From positions 1 through 64,000 of the forward strand of contig NZ_CAXMZT010000011.1 of the NCBI RefSeq assembly GCF_964199965.1: 64,000 nt of DNA, read 5' to 3'. The notes beneath the pieces were generated by a model. That model was not told where the DNA came from and made no database searches. It was given only the letters and a program-made list of their open reading frames with translations. The stretch comes from JAFIFT01 sp020051095. Its GTDB lineage: Bacteria; Pseudomonadota; Gammaproteobacteria; Legionellales; Legionellaceae. Shown here piece after piece: positions 36,541-44,043 of this stretch (positions are counted from its first letter, which is position 1; each line of letters starts with the position of its first letter). The translations under genes and the position numbers were made by a program.

Positions 36541-36569
36541 GCTGTGTTAGGATTGTTTGGTTAATTGGA

Positions 36570-37877
36570 ATGAATCAGATTAGAAAGGTTTCATGGGATG
36601 AAGTTAAAACCAAAGTTAGGGAAATTAGCCCGTCATTCTATGAAGAAGTAGAGCGAATTAGTCCACCTAAAAGTATCCCTTTTTATCTTGCCAAATATGA
36701 TTTTGGCGAGCACTTTGGCATGAATAAATATGCCTATTTGCCAACAGAGACAGGGCAAGTAGAGAAAATCGACAGCACCAAAACCAATAATGAAATCTAT
36801 CAGCACCTTGGATATGGAAAACATAGCTCCCCACTTGGTATGATCATAGATAAATATTGTGAATGGCATTATTTCGGTGATGAAAACAGGATTTATCCTG
36901 ATTGTGTTCAAGGTCCAGGCGCCATTTTCAACATGCAAATTATTTTCAATGAAGCCCAGACGGTGGACAATAATGTTTTATCAGCATCTTCAGGGGCACT
37001 TTCTTCGTTTTTATTACCTAATATCGGCTGTCGAAGAAAGCATGCGCGTATCCAAAAATATTTCAAAGTCAGTGCTGAAACTCCAAAATCACCTTATGAA
37101 CATCATTTAATCTTTAGAGAAATACTTAAAAGCAACAGTAGCAAATGGCAAAGTGAAATATTGTATTTCTCTGAACAATTTATTGATGCCGTTAAACATA
37201 ATGAACACTGGCTTCGACTGAAATTATATTTCTCAGAAGCCCTACGAAAAAAACTAACCCAAAATACCTATGATTCATCCTGCAATGATCTATTTTTGAG
37301 TGCCAAGAGAGTCAACCGATATCGACCAACACCCTTTTTAATGGATACAGCCAAATATATATTCAATATTTGTATGGGTTCCGGACTCGGCGTAAAGCCA
37401 GCGGTTGATGAGCAATATTTTCCGGTTAGCGAAATTCAAAAAATCTATCACGAATGCTATGGGTTAGAATATACACCAACCATTATGGTCCCTTCTTCAT
37501 TAAATCAGCAGCCAGATAGTGTCTATTATCCTCTACAATGTCCCTTTTCGAAAATAAATACGTTTAAAACCAATCAAAGTAATAGCACCATTACAGAATT
37601 GGAAAGACTGTCAAATGTTCTCTTAGCATATCAAGAAGAGTTTACTGAAGAATCAGGCCCTGCATTCGGTAGTTTTCTTCATCATGTCAGCAAAAACACC
37701 AAATTTAATTTCTATCACTATCAGTCTAACGATACAGATAACATATTAAATTCTCATCTACTTAAAGATGAGGATAAGCGCTTTTCAACATCCTATTGTC
37801 AAGAAAGTACCGAGTTTGCAGGAGACGCTAAATTCTTTCGGGGCTGCGTAAAAATAGCTACAACTTCACCACAATAA
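36570..37877 (+). CDS. Hypothetical protein of unknown family
   Basis: I do not recognise this 435-aa protein. It has no signal peptide or membrane helix. It is rich in aromatic residues and His, and begins with MNQIRKVSWDEVKTKVREISPSFYEEVERISPP. Features include several Cys (NIGCRRKHAR, PDCVQGPG) and aromatic-rich boxes (YCEWHYFGDENRIYPDCV). The ribosome-binding site (TTGGA) is weak. It is divergent from the POT transporter across the palindrome. It could be a cytoplasmic enzyme; no motif fixes its function. Confidence 0.6.
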   Translation: MNQIRKVSWDEVKTKVREISPSFYEEVERISPPKSIPFYLAKYDFGEHFGMNKYAYLPTETGQVEKIDSTKTNNEIYQHLGYGKHSSPLGMIIDKYCEWHYFGDENRIYPDCVQGPGAIFNMQIIFNEAQTVDNNVLSASSGALSSFLLPNIGCRRKHARIQKYFKVSAETPKSPYEHHLIFREILKSNSSKWQSEILYFSEQFIDAVKHNEHWLRLKLYFSEALRKKLTQNTYDSSCNDLFLSAKRVNRYRPTPFLMDTAKYIFNICMGSGLGVKPAVDEQYFPVSEIQKIYHECYGLEYTPTIMVPSSLNQQPDSVYYPLQCPFSKINTFKTNQSNSTITELERLSNVLLAYQEEFTEESGPAFGSFLHHVSKNTKFNFYHYQSNDTDNILNSHLLKDEDKRFSTSYCQESTEFAGDAKFFRGCVKIATTSPQ

Positions 37878-37879
37878 AC

Positions 37880-37895
37880 AATCTGCGCTCAGATT
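37880..37895. terminator. Short hairpin between convergent genes
   Basis: AATCTG-CGCT-CAGATT forms a 6-bp stem with a 4-nt loop in the 21-bp gap between the 435-aa gene and the DUF2845-like gene. AATTTATT follows on the plus strand. It may terminate the plus-strand gene, but it lacks a strong T run. Confidence 0.4.
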
Positions 37896-37898
37896 AAT

Positions 37899-38426
37899 TT
37901 ATTCAACACTCACGAGCTTTCCTTCAACAAATTTGAATTTTTGCTCGGGTTGATAAGGATTCGGTTGATACACCCAAGTAGTCACCTCCTGGGTGCCAGC
38001 AGGGATCGTTCGAGTCTGCGTGGATGTCTCTTTTGGCATTCCGCAGGCCTTCTTAACGTCATCCTTCGTCGACACTTTTACCGTGAAGAAGGTTTTACAC
38101 ATGGACATCGACGACACGTTAGAGCCTGCTACGTTTAACTCATACAATGAGTTATCAGAAAAGACGAACGACACTACCTGTGAGTTGCTGCTAGTTGGAG
38201 CTGCTCGATAAGACCAAATCTCGAGTTCAAGCTTCTTAGTTAACTCTTCTTGCTGAGTATTCTTCGAAACCGGCGGACCACATTTTGTCAGGACAGCTTG
38301 TTCAGAATCTCCTTTCAAGACATTCTGGTAAGTCTTCGGACAGGTCAGTAACGGTTCCGAGGCAAACGAACCGTTTGCTAAACTCATCCCGATCAAAAAT
38401 ACTATTGAAGCTTTTATTCTATTCAT
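37899..38426 (-). CDS. Secreted DUF2845-like protein
   Basis: This 175-aa exported protein has a signal peptide (MNRIKASIVFLIGMSLANGSFA). Two repeats resemble the short Cys-containing unit of the DUF2845 family: VLKGDSEQAVLTKCGPPVSK and VSTKDDVKKACGMPKETS. Each is followed by a beta-rich segment (LEIWSYRAAP, TTWVYQPNPY). The family function is unknown. It is downstream of the borosin-like methyltransferase on the same strand, separated by 142 bp, so cotranscription is possible. Confidence 0.7.
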   Translation of the reverse strand: MNRIKASIVFLIGMSLANGSFASEPLLTCPKTYQNVLKGDSEQAVLTKCGPPVSKNTQQEELTKKLELEIWSYRAAPTSSNSQVVSFVFSDNSLYELNVAGSNVSSMSMCKTFFTVKVSTKDDVKKACGMPKETSTQTRTIPAGTQEVTTWVYQPNPYQPEQKFKFVEGKLVSVE

Positions 38427-38568
38427 ACTCAGGTTATTCCTATGCCAAGTTTACTCAAAGTCTAGTCCAGTGTTTGCTTTCGAATATGATAATTTAAATT
38501 AAAAGAAACCAGAACCATAGTACTGCTCCACATTTTATTTAGTATGCCAAGATAGTAACGTATGTTGG

Positions 38569-39324
38569 TTAGGTAAGTTCTAATAAATCCATATATTTTT
38601 TGCTTATAGCCTTTTCACTTAATGGTGGAAAATAAAAGGTAGATTGATGATCCACCAGCTGGTTTCCAACTGAATCCAGAGCCGTCCAGTTATAGTTCGG
38701 ATCTTGGCCTGGAAGAAATGCTGCTTTATATATACATACCTGATAATCCGATGGATAGAATTGTTTTAAGTAATCAACTAATAAGTGGAGATTACTTGTA
38801 CTCTGTCTATCTACTCTGCCTAGGTTAGCAGGTTGAAACAGGATAACATGAGAGTACGGGTCTATATTTCTTTCATAGATTAATAATTCAGTAGCATCAA
38901 TACAAAATAAACCTTTATCCCCAGGGTCAATCTGAAAATCGGCAAATAAGCAATCCATAGATGAGATAGCAGGCAAGATAATGGCTTCGCCACCATTTTC
39001 TCTAATAGTGACAGCAGCTTTTAAAGCAGAGTCCGCATAGACTGTTGGATGCCCATAAAATACAACGCAAAGGATTTCAAATTGCTCAATTTCTTGCACA
39101 ATATAGTTTGTAATATTTTGATAAGCCACACCGCGGTTTTCATCAGAAAAATAGATAGGCTCAAGTGACTCAGCTTTTTTAGCTTCTTGCTCAATCCATT
39201 CTTTTAAGTGGTCTTCATTCACTAGATATAAAACTTTATCAGCCAGCTGAATGACTTTCTTTGTTTCTTCCGTAAGATGCGCAATTGATTTAATCCCTGA
39301 ACCAACAACGATTAATTTAGGCAT
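38569..39324 (-). CDS. Borosin-type peptide alpha-N-methyltransferase (TP methylase fold)
   Basis: This 251-aa SAM-dependent methyltransferase belongs to the tetrapyrrole-methylase fold. Its closest look-alike is the catalytic domain of the fungal borosin enzyme OphMA and the split bacterial SonM type. It shows IVVGSGIKSIAHLTEET, DKVLYLV, VVFYGHPTVY, SSMDCLFADFQIDP and SHVILFQPANLGRV. Tyr58, Arg64, Tyr68 and Tyr90 have the same spacing as OphMA Tyr66, Arg72, Tyr76 and Tyr98 (numbers from memory). It would methylate backbone amides of the upstream peptide in trans. Its ATG overlaps the precursor stop by 8 nt. No cobalamin pathway genes are nearby. Confidence 0.85.
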   Translation of the reverse strand: MPKLIVVGSGIKSIAHLTEETKKVIQLADKVLYLVNEDHLKEWIEQEAKKAESLEPIYFSDENRGVAYQNITNYIVQEIEQFEILCVVFYGHPTVYADSALKAAVTIRENGGEAIILPAISSMDCLFADFQIDPGDKGLFCIDATELLIYERNIDPYSHVILFQPANLGRVDRQSTSNLHLLVDYLKQFYPSDYQVCIYKAAFLPGQDPNYNWTALDSVGNQLVDHQSTFYFPPLSEKAISKKYMDLLELT

Positions 39325-39499
39325 TAAAACAAACTAACTTATTTGTGTGTGGTTGAGGTTTTTGTTTGAAAGTAACAACTTTGTTTGTATGAGGCTGTTT
39401 CTGAATCTTACATTGAACATGAAATTGATTATTTTCAGAACTTGAGTTAATAAAATACTCCGTTCCCACGGCCTCCATAACCCTTTCTAAATCAGTCAT
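39317..39499 (-). CDS. Split-borosin-like precursor peptide with tandem repeats
   Basis: This 60-aa peptide is the first gene of a two-gene unit with the alpha-N-methyltransferase. The N-terminal part (MTDLERVMEAVGTEYF) is helix-like and may be the recognition leader. The C-terminal part has two copies of a 14-residue unit: QPHTNKVVTFK (35-45) and QPHTNKLVCFN (49-59). Hydrophobic VVTF/LVCF stretches are plausible methylated cores. GGGAG lies 7 bases before the ATG, and the stop overlaps the methyltransferase ATG. No protease gene is adjacent. The precursor role is inferred from position and form. Confidence 0.75.
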   Translation of the reverse strand: MTDLERVMEAVGTEYFINSSSENNQFHVQCKIQKQPHTNKVVTFKQKPQPHTNKLVCFNA

Positions 39500-39601
39500 T
39501 GTCTACTCCCAAACAGTTTAACTTTTTTCATATTGTATAAATAAATTTCTCCTACGTATAGTTAAAAGATCTAATATTTATAAATTTGCTTGCATAATAA
39601 T

Positions 39602-39654
39602 ACTCTTTATGATTCAATAAAAACTCTTTTAGAGCATTTGAATTCAAATAGAGT
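39602..39654. promoter_or_regulatory. Second operator cluster, between borosin pair and AlpA-like gene
   Basis: ACTCTTTTAGAGC (39623-39635) and ATTCAAATAGAGT (39642-39654) match the ACTCT-N3-AGAGT operator seen beside the CI-like repressor. Their centres are again 19 bp apart. A weak third copy is ACTCTTTATGATT at 39602-39614. The region lies between the start of the borosin precursor (39499, minus) and the AlpA-like gene (39694, plus), so it could control either or both. Confidence 0.7.
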
Positions 39655-39693
39655 TATTTGGCAACCAGGTTGAAATACATACAGGAGGTAACA

Positions 39694-39915
39694 ATGTTCG
39701 AAGTATCCAATCAATCTATCCCACAAAAAGTATTATTTGTCCCAGATCTAGAAAGAATGTTGGGTAGAAACCGTGTGACTTTAAGACGCTGGTGGCTTAC
39801 TGGCAAGTTTCCAAAACCAGTCAAATTAAATGGCACTACTTTAGCATGGCATAGTGATGAAATTGAACAGTGGATCGATCAAACTATTGTGAATGGTGAA
39901 AAAGACGCCAGCTAA
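39694..39915 (+). CDS. AlpA-like regulator or excisionase, second copy type
   Basis: This 73-aa protein has the AlpA-type helix-turn-helix (PDLERMLGRNRVTLRRWWLTGKFPKPVKLNG, residues about 15-45, then TLAWHSDEIEQWID). The ATG at 39694 follows a perfect AGGAGG and is preferred over upstream starts. It is preceded by the repressor-type operators, so it may be induced when the repressor is cleaved. It may act as the excision factor or as an activator of transfer genes. Confidence 0.82.
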   Translation: MFEVSNQSIPQKVLFVPDLERMLGRNRVTLRRWWLTGKFPKPVKLNGTTLAWHSDEIEQWIDQTIVNGEKDAS

Positions 39916-40033
39916 TTAACATATTGTATATGATAAGCAGGCATATAGCCTGCTATGTATTTTAGAAACTTCAAAAATTCACCTCTGATTTTTTCAATAT
40001 TATTTGCCAATCGCTCCCGGATTTAATTCAAAA

Positions 40034-42340
40034 TCATGCATTTCGTTTAGGATTAAAGTAACATTTAGTAACTGCGTATAATAGCGGTAAAATTCCTACT
40101 ATAATAAATACTAAATCGCCTGGAGTACGTAACCATTCAAGTAACCTCGCTGTTTCCTGTCCGCCATACTCCAAACTGCGCGCATGCCAATAACCATTAT
40201 TTAATACATCATAGAGTTGTAATACACCGCCAGGGAATAAACTGAAAACAACCATCATCAATAAGCCAATATTTAGCCCCCAAAAAGAGATTTTGACGTA
40301 TTTTTCCAGAGAATCCCACTGCTTATCTGTAGAAACATGCCGCATTGAAAATACTAATAACGCAACTGCTAACATGCCAAAAACACCCATCATAGCTGCA
40401 TGACCATGGTTAGGTGTGAGCATGGTTCCTATTTCAAAATAACTAACAATAGGCAGATTTATAAGAAACCCAAAAACCCCTGCCCCAACAAAATTCCAAG
40501 CGCCCACAGCCATGATAAAATAAAACGTCCATTGATGTGGAATGCGAATTGGTTCTCCTGACGGTAACCGTTCTGCTTCGGTGACTTTCACGAAATCCCA
40601 TGCATCAAGCGTGAGTAAAGTGAGGGGGATAACTTCCATTGCAGAAAAAATGGCAGCAAATGCCATGTTCATTTCACTATGGCCATTGAAATACCAATGA
40701 TGTCCTGTTCCAATAAGTCCGCCACCGAAATACAGAATTGCATCCAAGTATATAACTCTTACAGCAGTTGTACGAGTGACGACGTTCAAGCCTAACAAAA
40801 TTGTTGCTACTAAAACTGTTACAAAAAATTCGAAAAAACCCTCTACCCACAGATGAATAATCCAAAACCGCCAAGTATCAACAATTGAAAAATGTGTATT
40901 ATTATCAAAAAACATTGCCGGCAGATAAAAAAATGGAATAGCTAATGCCGCCAAAAGAAATAGACGCGATATTTCGCCTAATTCCGGATCTTTGATAACA
41001 GGAGCAATATTCCGCAATAATAAGACAAACCAAAAGACTAATGCTACAGCTAGCCCAATTTGCCAGGCTCTACCTAACTCAAGATATTCCCAACCTTGCT
41101 GACCAAACCAAAACCAATATTTTGAAAGCCACTGGAAAGTACCGGCCCATTCTCCTAAAAGACTACCAATGACTACGATAACTAAAGCAATAAACAGTAT
41201 ATGAATATAAACTGCCTGATATTTCTTTTCATGCCCGCCTATCTCGCGGGCTAAGAGCAATCCACCTGCAACATATGAGGTTGCTATCCAGAAAATTGCC
41301 AGTTGCAAATGCCAAGTACGTACCACATTACTTGGAAAAATATTAGATAAATCCAGTCCAAAAAAATTCCCTGGCTCTGCTCGATAATGTGCGGTTAATC
41401 CGCCCACCAATGCCTGCAACAAAAACAAAAAAACCACTACTACAAAAAATTTGAGGGTTGCCTGTTGACTTTGGCTTGGATTACCAACTTTGAAAATAGG
41501 AGCAGTTCTCTCAGGATTACGTTTCCATCCCAGATAATCAAATTTACCAAACGCTAATAAGACAAGTGCTGTACCTCCCAATAATGCAATTAGACTCATT
41601 GCACTCCAAAATAATGCGGCACTTGATGGGAAATTGCCAGCTTGAGGGTCATAAGGGAAGTTGTTTGTGTATGTTGTTGTCTCGCCAGGCCGTTTAACAA
41701 CAGATGCCCAAGCTGTCCAAGAGAAAAAAGCAACTAGGTCTCTTAACTCTTGGTTTGATGAGATGAAATTATGGGGTAAACCTCCATTACCAGAAGGAGA
41801 TGAGAAATAATTTGACCACCATTTAATTTGTTGATTATATGACTTTGTTTCTGCTTCAGAAAAATGTAGAACTTCATCACCGGGTTCAAATCGATTTTGT
41901 TTCAATAATTCTCGAGTTAAGGCATTAACCACTTCCTTCTTTTCTGATTGAAGTTCATTAAAAGGGACTTTATATTGCTCTGTTGCAATATAATCAGCAA
42001 CATCCAAGGTTAAATTATGTAAATACTGTGCTGAAAAATCAGGGCCAAGATAAGCGCCATGTCCCCAAATGGTGCCATTATTCATTAAGCCATATTTAAG
42101 AAATACAGACTGACCTGATAAAATATCTTTTTTACCAAAAATAACTTCCCCTTGAGGATTAATAACATTTTGCGGTATAGGTGGCGCATCCTGTTGAACT
42201 TTATAAGTTAATGATATTAGAACTGAAAACCCTATCAGCATAATTATCAAAACTGAACGACGCCACCAGGGAGAGAGCTTCTCGACTTGTTGATTAGTTT
42301 GGTTTACTTCTTCCATCTGCCGCTTAAACTCCTTTTTCAC
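40034..42340 (-). CDS. norB: Quinol-dependent nitric oxide reductase (qNOR)
   Basis: This 768-aa membrane enzyme reduces NO to N2O using quinol. The long soluble N-terminal part (residues 40-230, QGEVIFGKKDILSGQSVFLKYGL ... GAYLGPDFSAQYLH) is the qNOR extension. The catalytic heme-copper-like domain follows, with TWHLQLAIFWIAT, LWVEGFFEFFVT, GHHWYFNGHSE and TPNHGHAAMMGVFGM. The many membrane helices fit the family length. The GTG at 42340 or the ATG at 42316 could be the start. As ICE cargo it would protect against host NO. Confidence 0.93.
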   Translation of the reverse strand: MKKEFKRQMEEVNQTNQQVEKLSPWWRRSVLIIMLIGFSVLISLTYKVQQDAPPIPQNVINPQGEVIFGKKDILSGQSVFLKYGLMNNGTIWGHGAYLGPDFSAQYLHNLTLDVADYIATEQYKVPFNELQSEKKEVVNALTRELLKQNRFEPGDEVLHFSEAETKSYNQQIKWWSNYFSSPSGNGGLPHNFISSNQELRDLVAFFSWTAWASVVKRPGETTTYTNNFPYDPQAGNFPSSAALFWSAMSLIALLGGTALVLLAFGKFDYLGWKRNPERTAPIFKVGNPSQSQQATLKFFVVVVFLFLLQALVGGLTAHYRAEPGNFFGLDLSNIFPSNVVRTWHLQLAIFWIATSYVAGGLLLAREIGGHEKKYQAVYIHILFIALVIVVIGSLLGEWAGTFQWLSKYWFWFGQQGWEYLELGRAWQIGLAVALVFWFVLLLRNIAPVIKDPELGEISRLFLLAALAIPFFYLPAMFFDNNTHFSIVDTWRFWIIHLWVEGFFEFFVTVLVATILLGLNVVTRTTAVRVIYLDAILYFGGGLIGTGHHWYFNGHSEMNMAFAAIFSAMEVIPLTLLTLDAWDFVKVTEAERLPSGEPIRIPHQWTFYFIMAVGAWNFVGAGVFGFLINLPIVSYFEIGTMLTPNHGHAAMMGVFGMLAVALLVFSMRHVSTDKQWDSLEKYVKISFWGLNIGLLMMVVFSLFPGGVLQLYDVLNNGYWHARSLEYGGQETARLLEWLRTPGDLVFIIVGILPLLYAVTKCYFNPKRNA

Positions 42341-42708
42341 TGGTATTAGTTTCTAAAACTGAGTTAGAAATTCAGTTTTTGTTTACCATGCTGACTATCC
42401 TCTTTGACCCTTGCATCTCAAACTCAAATTATATTACAGTTTTCTATATATTATTCAATAGGTTGATATTTGTTACTTGCAATTATTTTGGCGCTATAAC
42501 TTTCTAAAGATTATTGACGCCATTGAGAAAATGTAAATTAGAATGAGAGAGCAACTAATTTTAGAAACCATACCAGCCAAAAACCGTTTCATACCTTTGA
42601 TCTTAATTACTTTTTAGGCTAGAACATCCGAATTCAATACTATTGATAGACTAACATAAAATTTTTTCCTATATTTAATAATACAGACCTATAATTAGAT
42701 CACCAAAA
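42341..42708. promoter_or_regulatory. Divergent intergenic region, norB and HD-GYP promoters
   Basis: This 368-bp AT-rich gap separates the two divergent genes. Near norB is an 8-bp inverted repeat, AAAACTGA/TCAGTTTT (42355-42362 and 42372-42379, 9-nt loop), a candidate operator or leader hairpin. I see no confident FNR, NorR or NsrR box and no small gene. Confidence 0.5.
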
Positions 42709-43719
42709 ATGGAATTTAATACTCAAGAAGAGGAAAAGTTAGCCACGGTTATGTTTGAAATCCTCGATGGCGTACAAAACCCTAATTTAGTCTGCAACAA
42801 GAGTGGGATCATATTATTTTCAAACAAAAAATATAAAGAAATAGCAGCCAAAAGACCTCGAACGGTTCCTTTTTGGAAAGTATATCCATTAACCACTAAT
42901 TCCCCAGAGTATTTTACAGAAGCTGTGGAAAATGAAATTGAATCTCGTGCAGAAATAAAAGTTAAAGAAAAATCGTTTATTGTCCGCGTCATACCTATAA
43001 GAAATATTTTAGTTAATGAAGTAATCTATATTATTTATTTTGAGGATATCACTCCCCAAAAGAATCTAACTGATCAACTCAAATTTGATAAAAAAGCGAT
43101 GCAAAAAGCTTTTTTGGATACAATCCTCGCTTTCTCTGAATTTATAGAATCTAGAGACACCTATACATCAGGTCATCAAAAGCGAGTGGCTAGGCTTTCG
43201 CTAAATATAGCGTCAAAATCGAATATTACCGACCCGAAGTTATTAAGTACCATATATTTTGGCGCTTTGATGCACGATATAGGCAAAATTGGCATCCCAA
43301 TGGAATATTTGGTCACCCCACGACGGTTGACTGAACACGAGTATGGCGTAATGAAATCTCATGTTGTGATTGGAAACAAAATTATTGAACACATGGATTT
43401 TCCTTGGGATATTAAATCAGTGGTATTTCAACATCATGAACGCATTGATGGTTCTGGCTACCCAAATGGACTCACAGGAGAGGAAATCACTATTCCAGCA
43501 AGAATAGTTGCTATCGCAGATGTCTATGAAGCAATGTCGACAAACAGGCCCTATCGTGAATCATTGCCACATGAAACCATACTAAATTACCTTAAAGACA
43601 ATAAAGGAAAATTGTTTGATAGCTACTTTATTGATTGCTTCTTTAAATGTATATCCGAGCTCAAAGATGTATACCAAATTAATCCCGACTTTAGACCATA
43701 TGATCTTTTTGGTGAATAA
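42709..43719 (+). CDS. PAS/HD-GYP domain protein, probable c-di-GMP phosphodiesterase
   Basis: This 336-aa cytoplasmic protein has an N-terminal PAS-like sensor (residues 15-120, NPNLVCNKSGIILFSNKKYKE ... VIYIIYFEDITPQKN). The HD-GYP domain follows (SGHQKRVARLS, LMHDIGKIGIP, HHERIDGSGYPNGL, IPARIVAIADVYEAM). All expected metal ligands and the GYP motif are present, so c-di-GMP hydrolysis is likely. It is the last gene of the ICE and divergent from norB. The PAS domain might sense a signal linked to NO or redox state, which is inference. Confidence 0.88.
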   Translation: MEFNTQEEEKLATVMFEILDGVQNPNLVCNKSGIILFSNKKYKEIAAKRPRTVPFWKVYPLTTNSPEYFTEAVENEIESRAEIKVKEKSFIVRVIPIRNILVNEVIYIIYFEDITPQKNLTDQLKFDKKAMQKAFLDTILAFSEFIESRDTYTSGHQKRVARLSLNIASKSNITDPKLLSTIYFGALMHDIGKIGIPMEYLVTPRRLTEHEYGVMKSHVVIGNKIIEHMDFPWDIKSVVFQHHERIDGSGYPNGLTGEEITIPARIVAIADVYEAMSTNRPYRESLPHETILNYLKDNKGKLFDSYFIDCFFKCISELKDVYQINPDFRPYDLFGE

Positions 43720-43741
43720 GCGTATAAGGTAACCTGTGAGA

Positions 43742-43812
43742 TACCCAGGATTTACAAAAGTACCCAGTAAAGTACCCAGCAAGATATTTTCAGGAAAAAT
43801 CAGATTTACAGC
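43742..43812. repeat. Putative integrase arm sites, right end
   Basis: TACCCAG occurs three times (43742-43748, 43761-43767, 43773-43779). The pair AGTACCCAGTA / AGTACCCAGCA matches the left-end pair before the integrase. TCAGATTTACAG (43800-43811) also matches the first codons of the integrase region (339-350). Either these are arm-type sites or the debris of an earlier integrase upstream region. Confidence 0.55.
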
Positions 43813-43842
43813 TAACAGGATAACCTATTGAATTATTGAGGT

Positions 43843-43893
43843 TTTTATTGGTCGGGACGGAAGGATTTGAACCTTCGACCCCTAGCACCCCAT
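43843..43893. repeat. Right attachment site (attR) inside tRNA-Pro
   Basis: This 51-bp direct repeat is identical to 118-168. It spans the 3' part of the intact tRNA-Pro gene, from 6 bases beyond the CCA end to the anticodon loop. Together the two copies define an element of about 43.7 kb. Confidence 0.93.
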
Positions 43894-43925
43894 GCTAGTG
43901 CGCTACCAGGCTGCGCTACGCCCCG
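43849..43925 (-). tRNA. proL: tRNA-Pro(GGG)
   Basis: The minus strand gives a 77-nt cloverleaf with acceptor CGGGGCG/CGTCCCG and an encoded CCA. The anticodon stem is CTAGC/GCTAG with loop ATGGGGT, so the anticodon is GGG. The D arm (AGCGCAGCCTGGTAGCGCA) and T arm (GGTTCGAATCC) are present. The ICE lies at its 3' end, and integration restored the gene. Confidence 0.97.
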
Positions 43926-44043
43926 ACGTGGATGAGCATTTTACTGGGTTATGGGTTCGATGACAAGAATTTCGTTGCTTTTTAGGCATAAAATCGATGG
44001 GATGAGTGTAATCGAAACCAGGCTCCCTTAAATAGGCAAATAC

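Noticed and set aside
38569..39324. Cobalamin or siroheme pathway methylase
   Set aside because: The fold is shared, but no pathway genes are near, the spacing of Tyr/Arg residues fits OphMA, and a small peptide gene overlaps the start.
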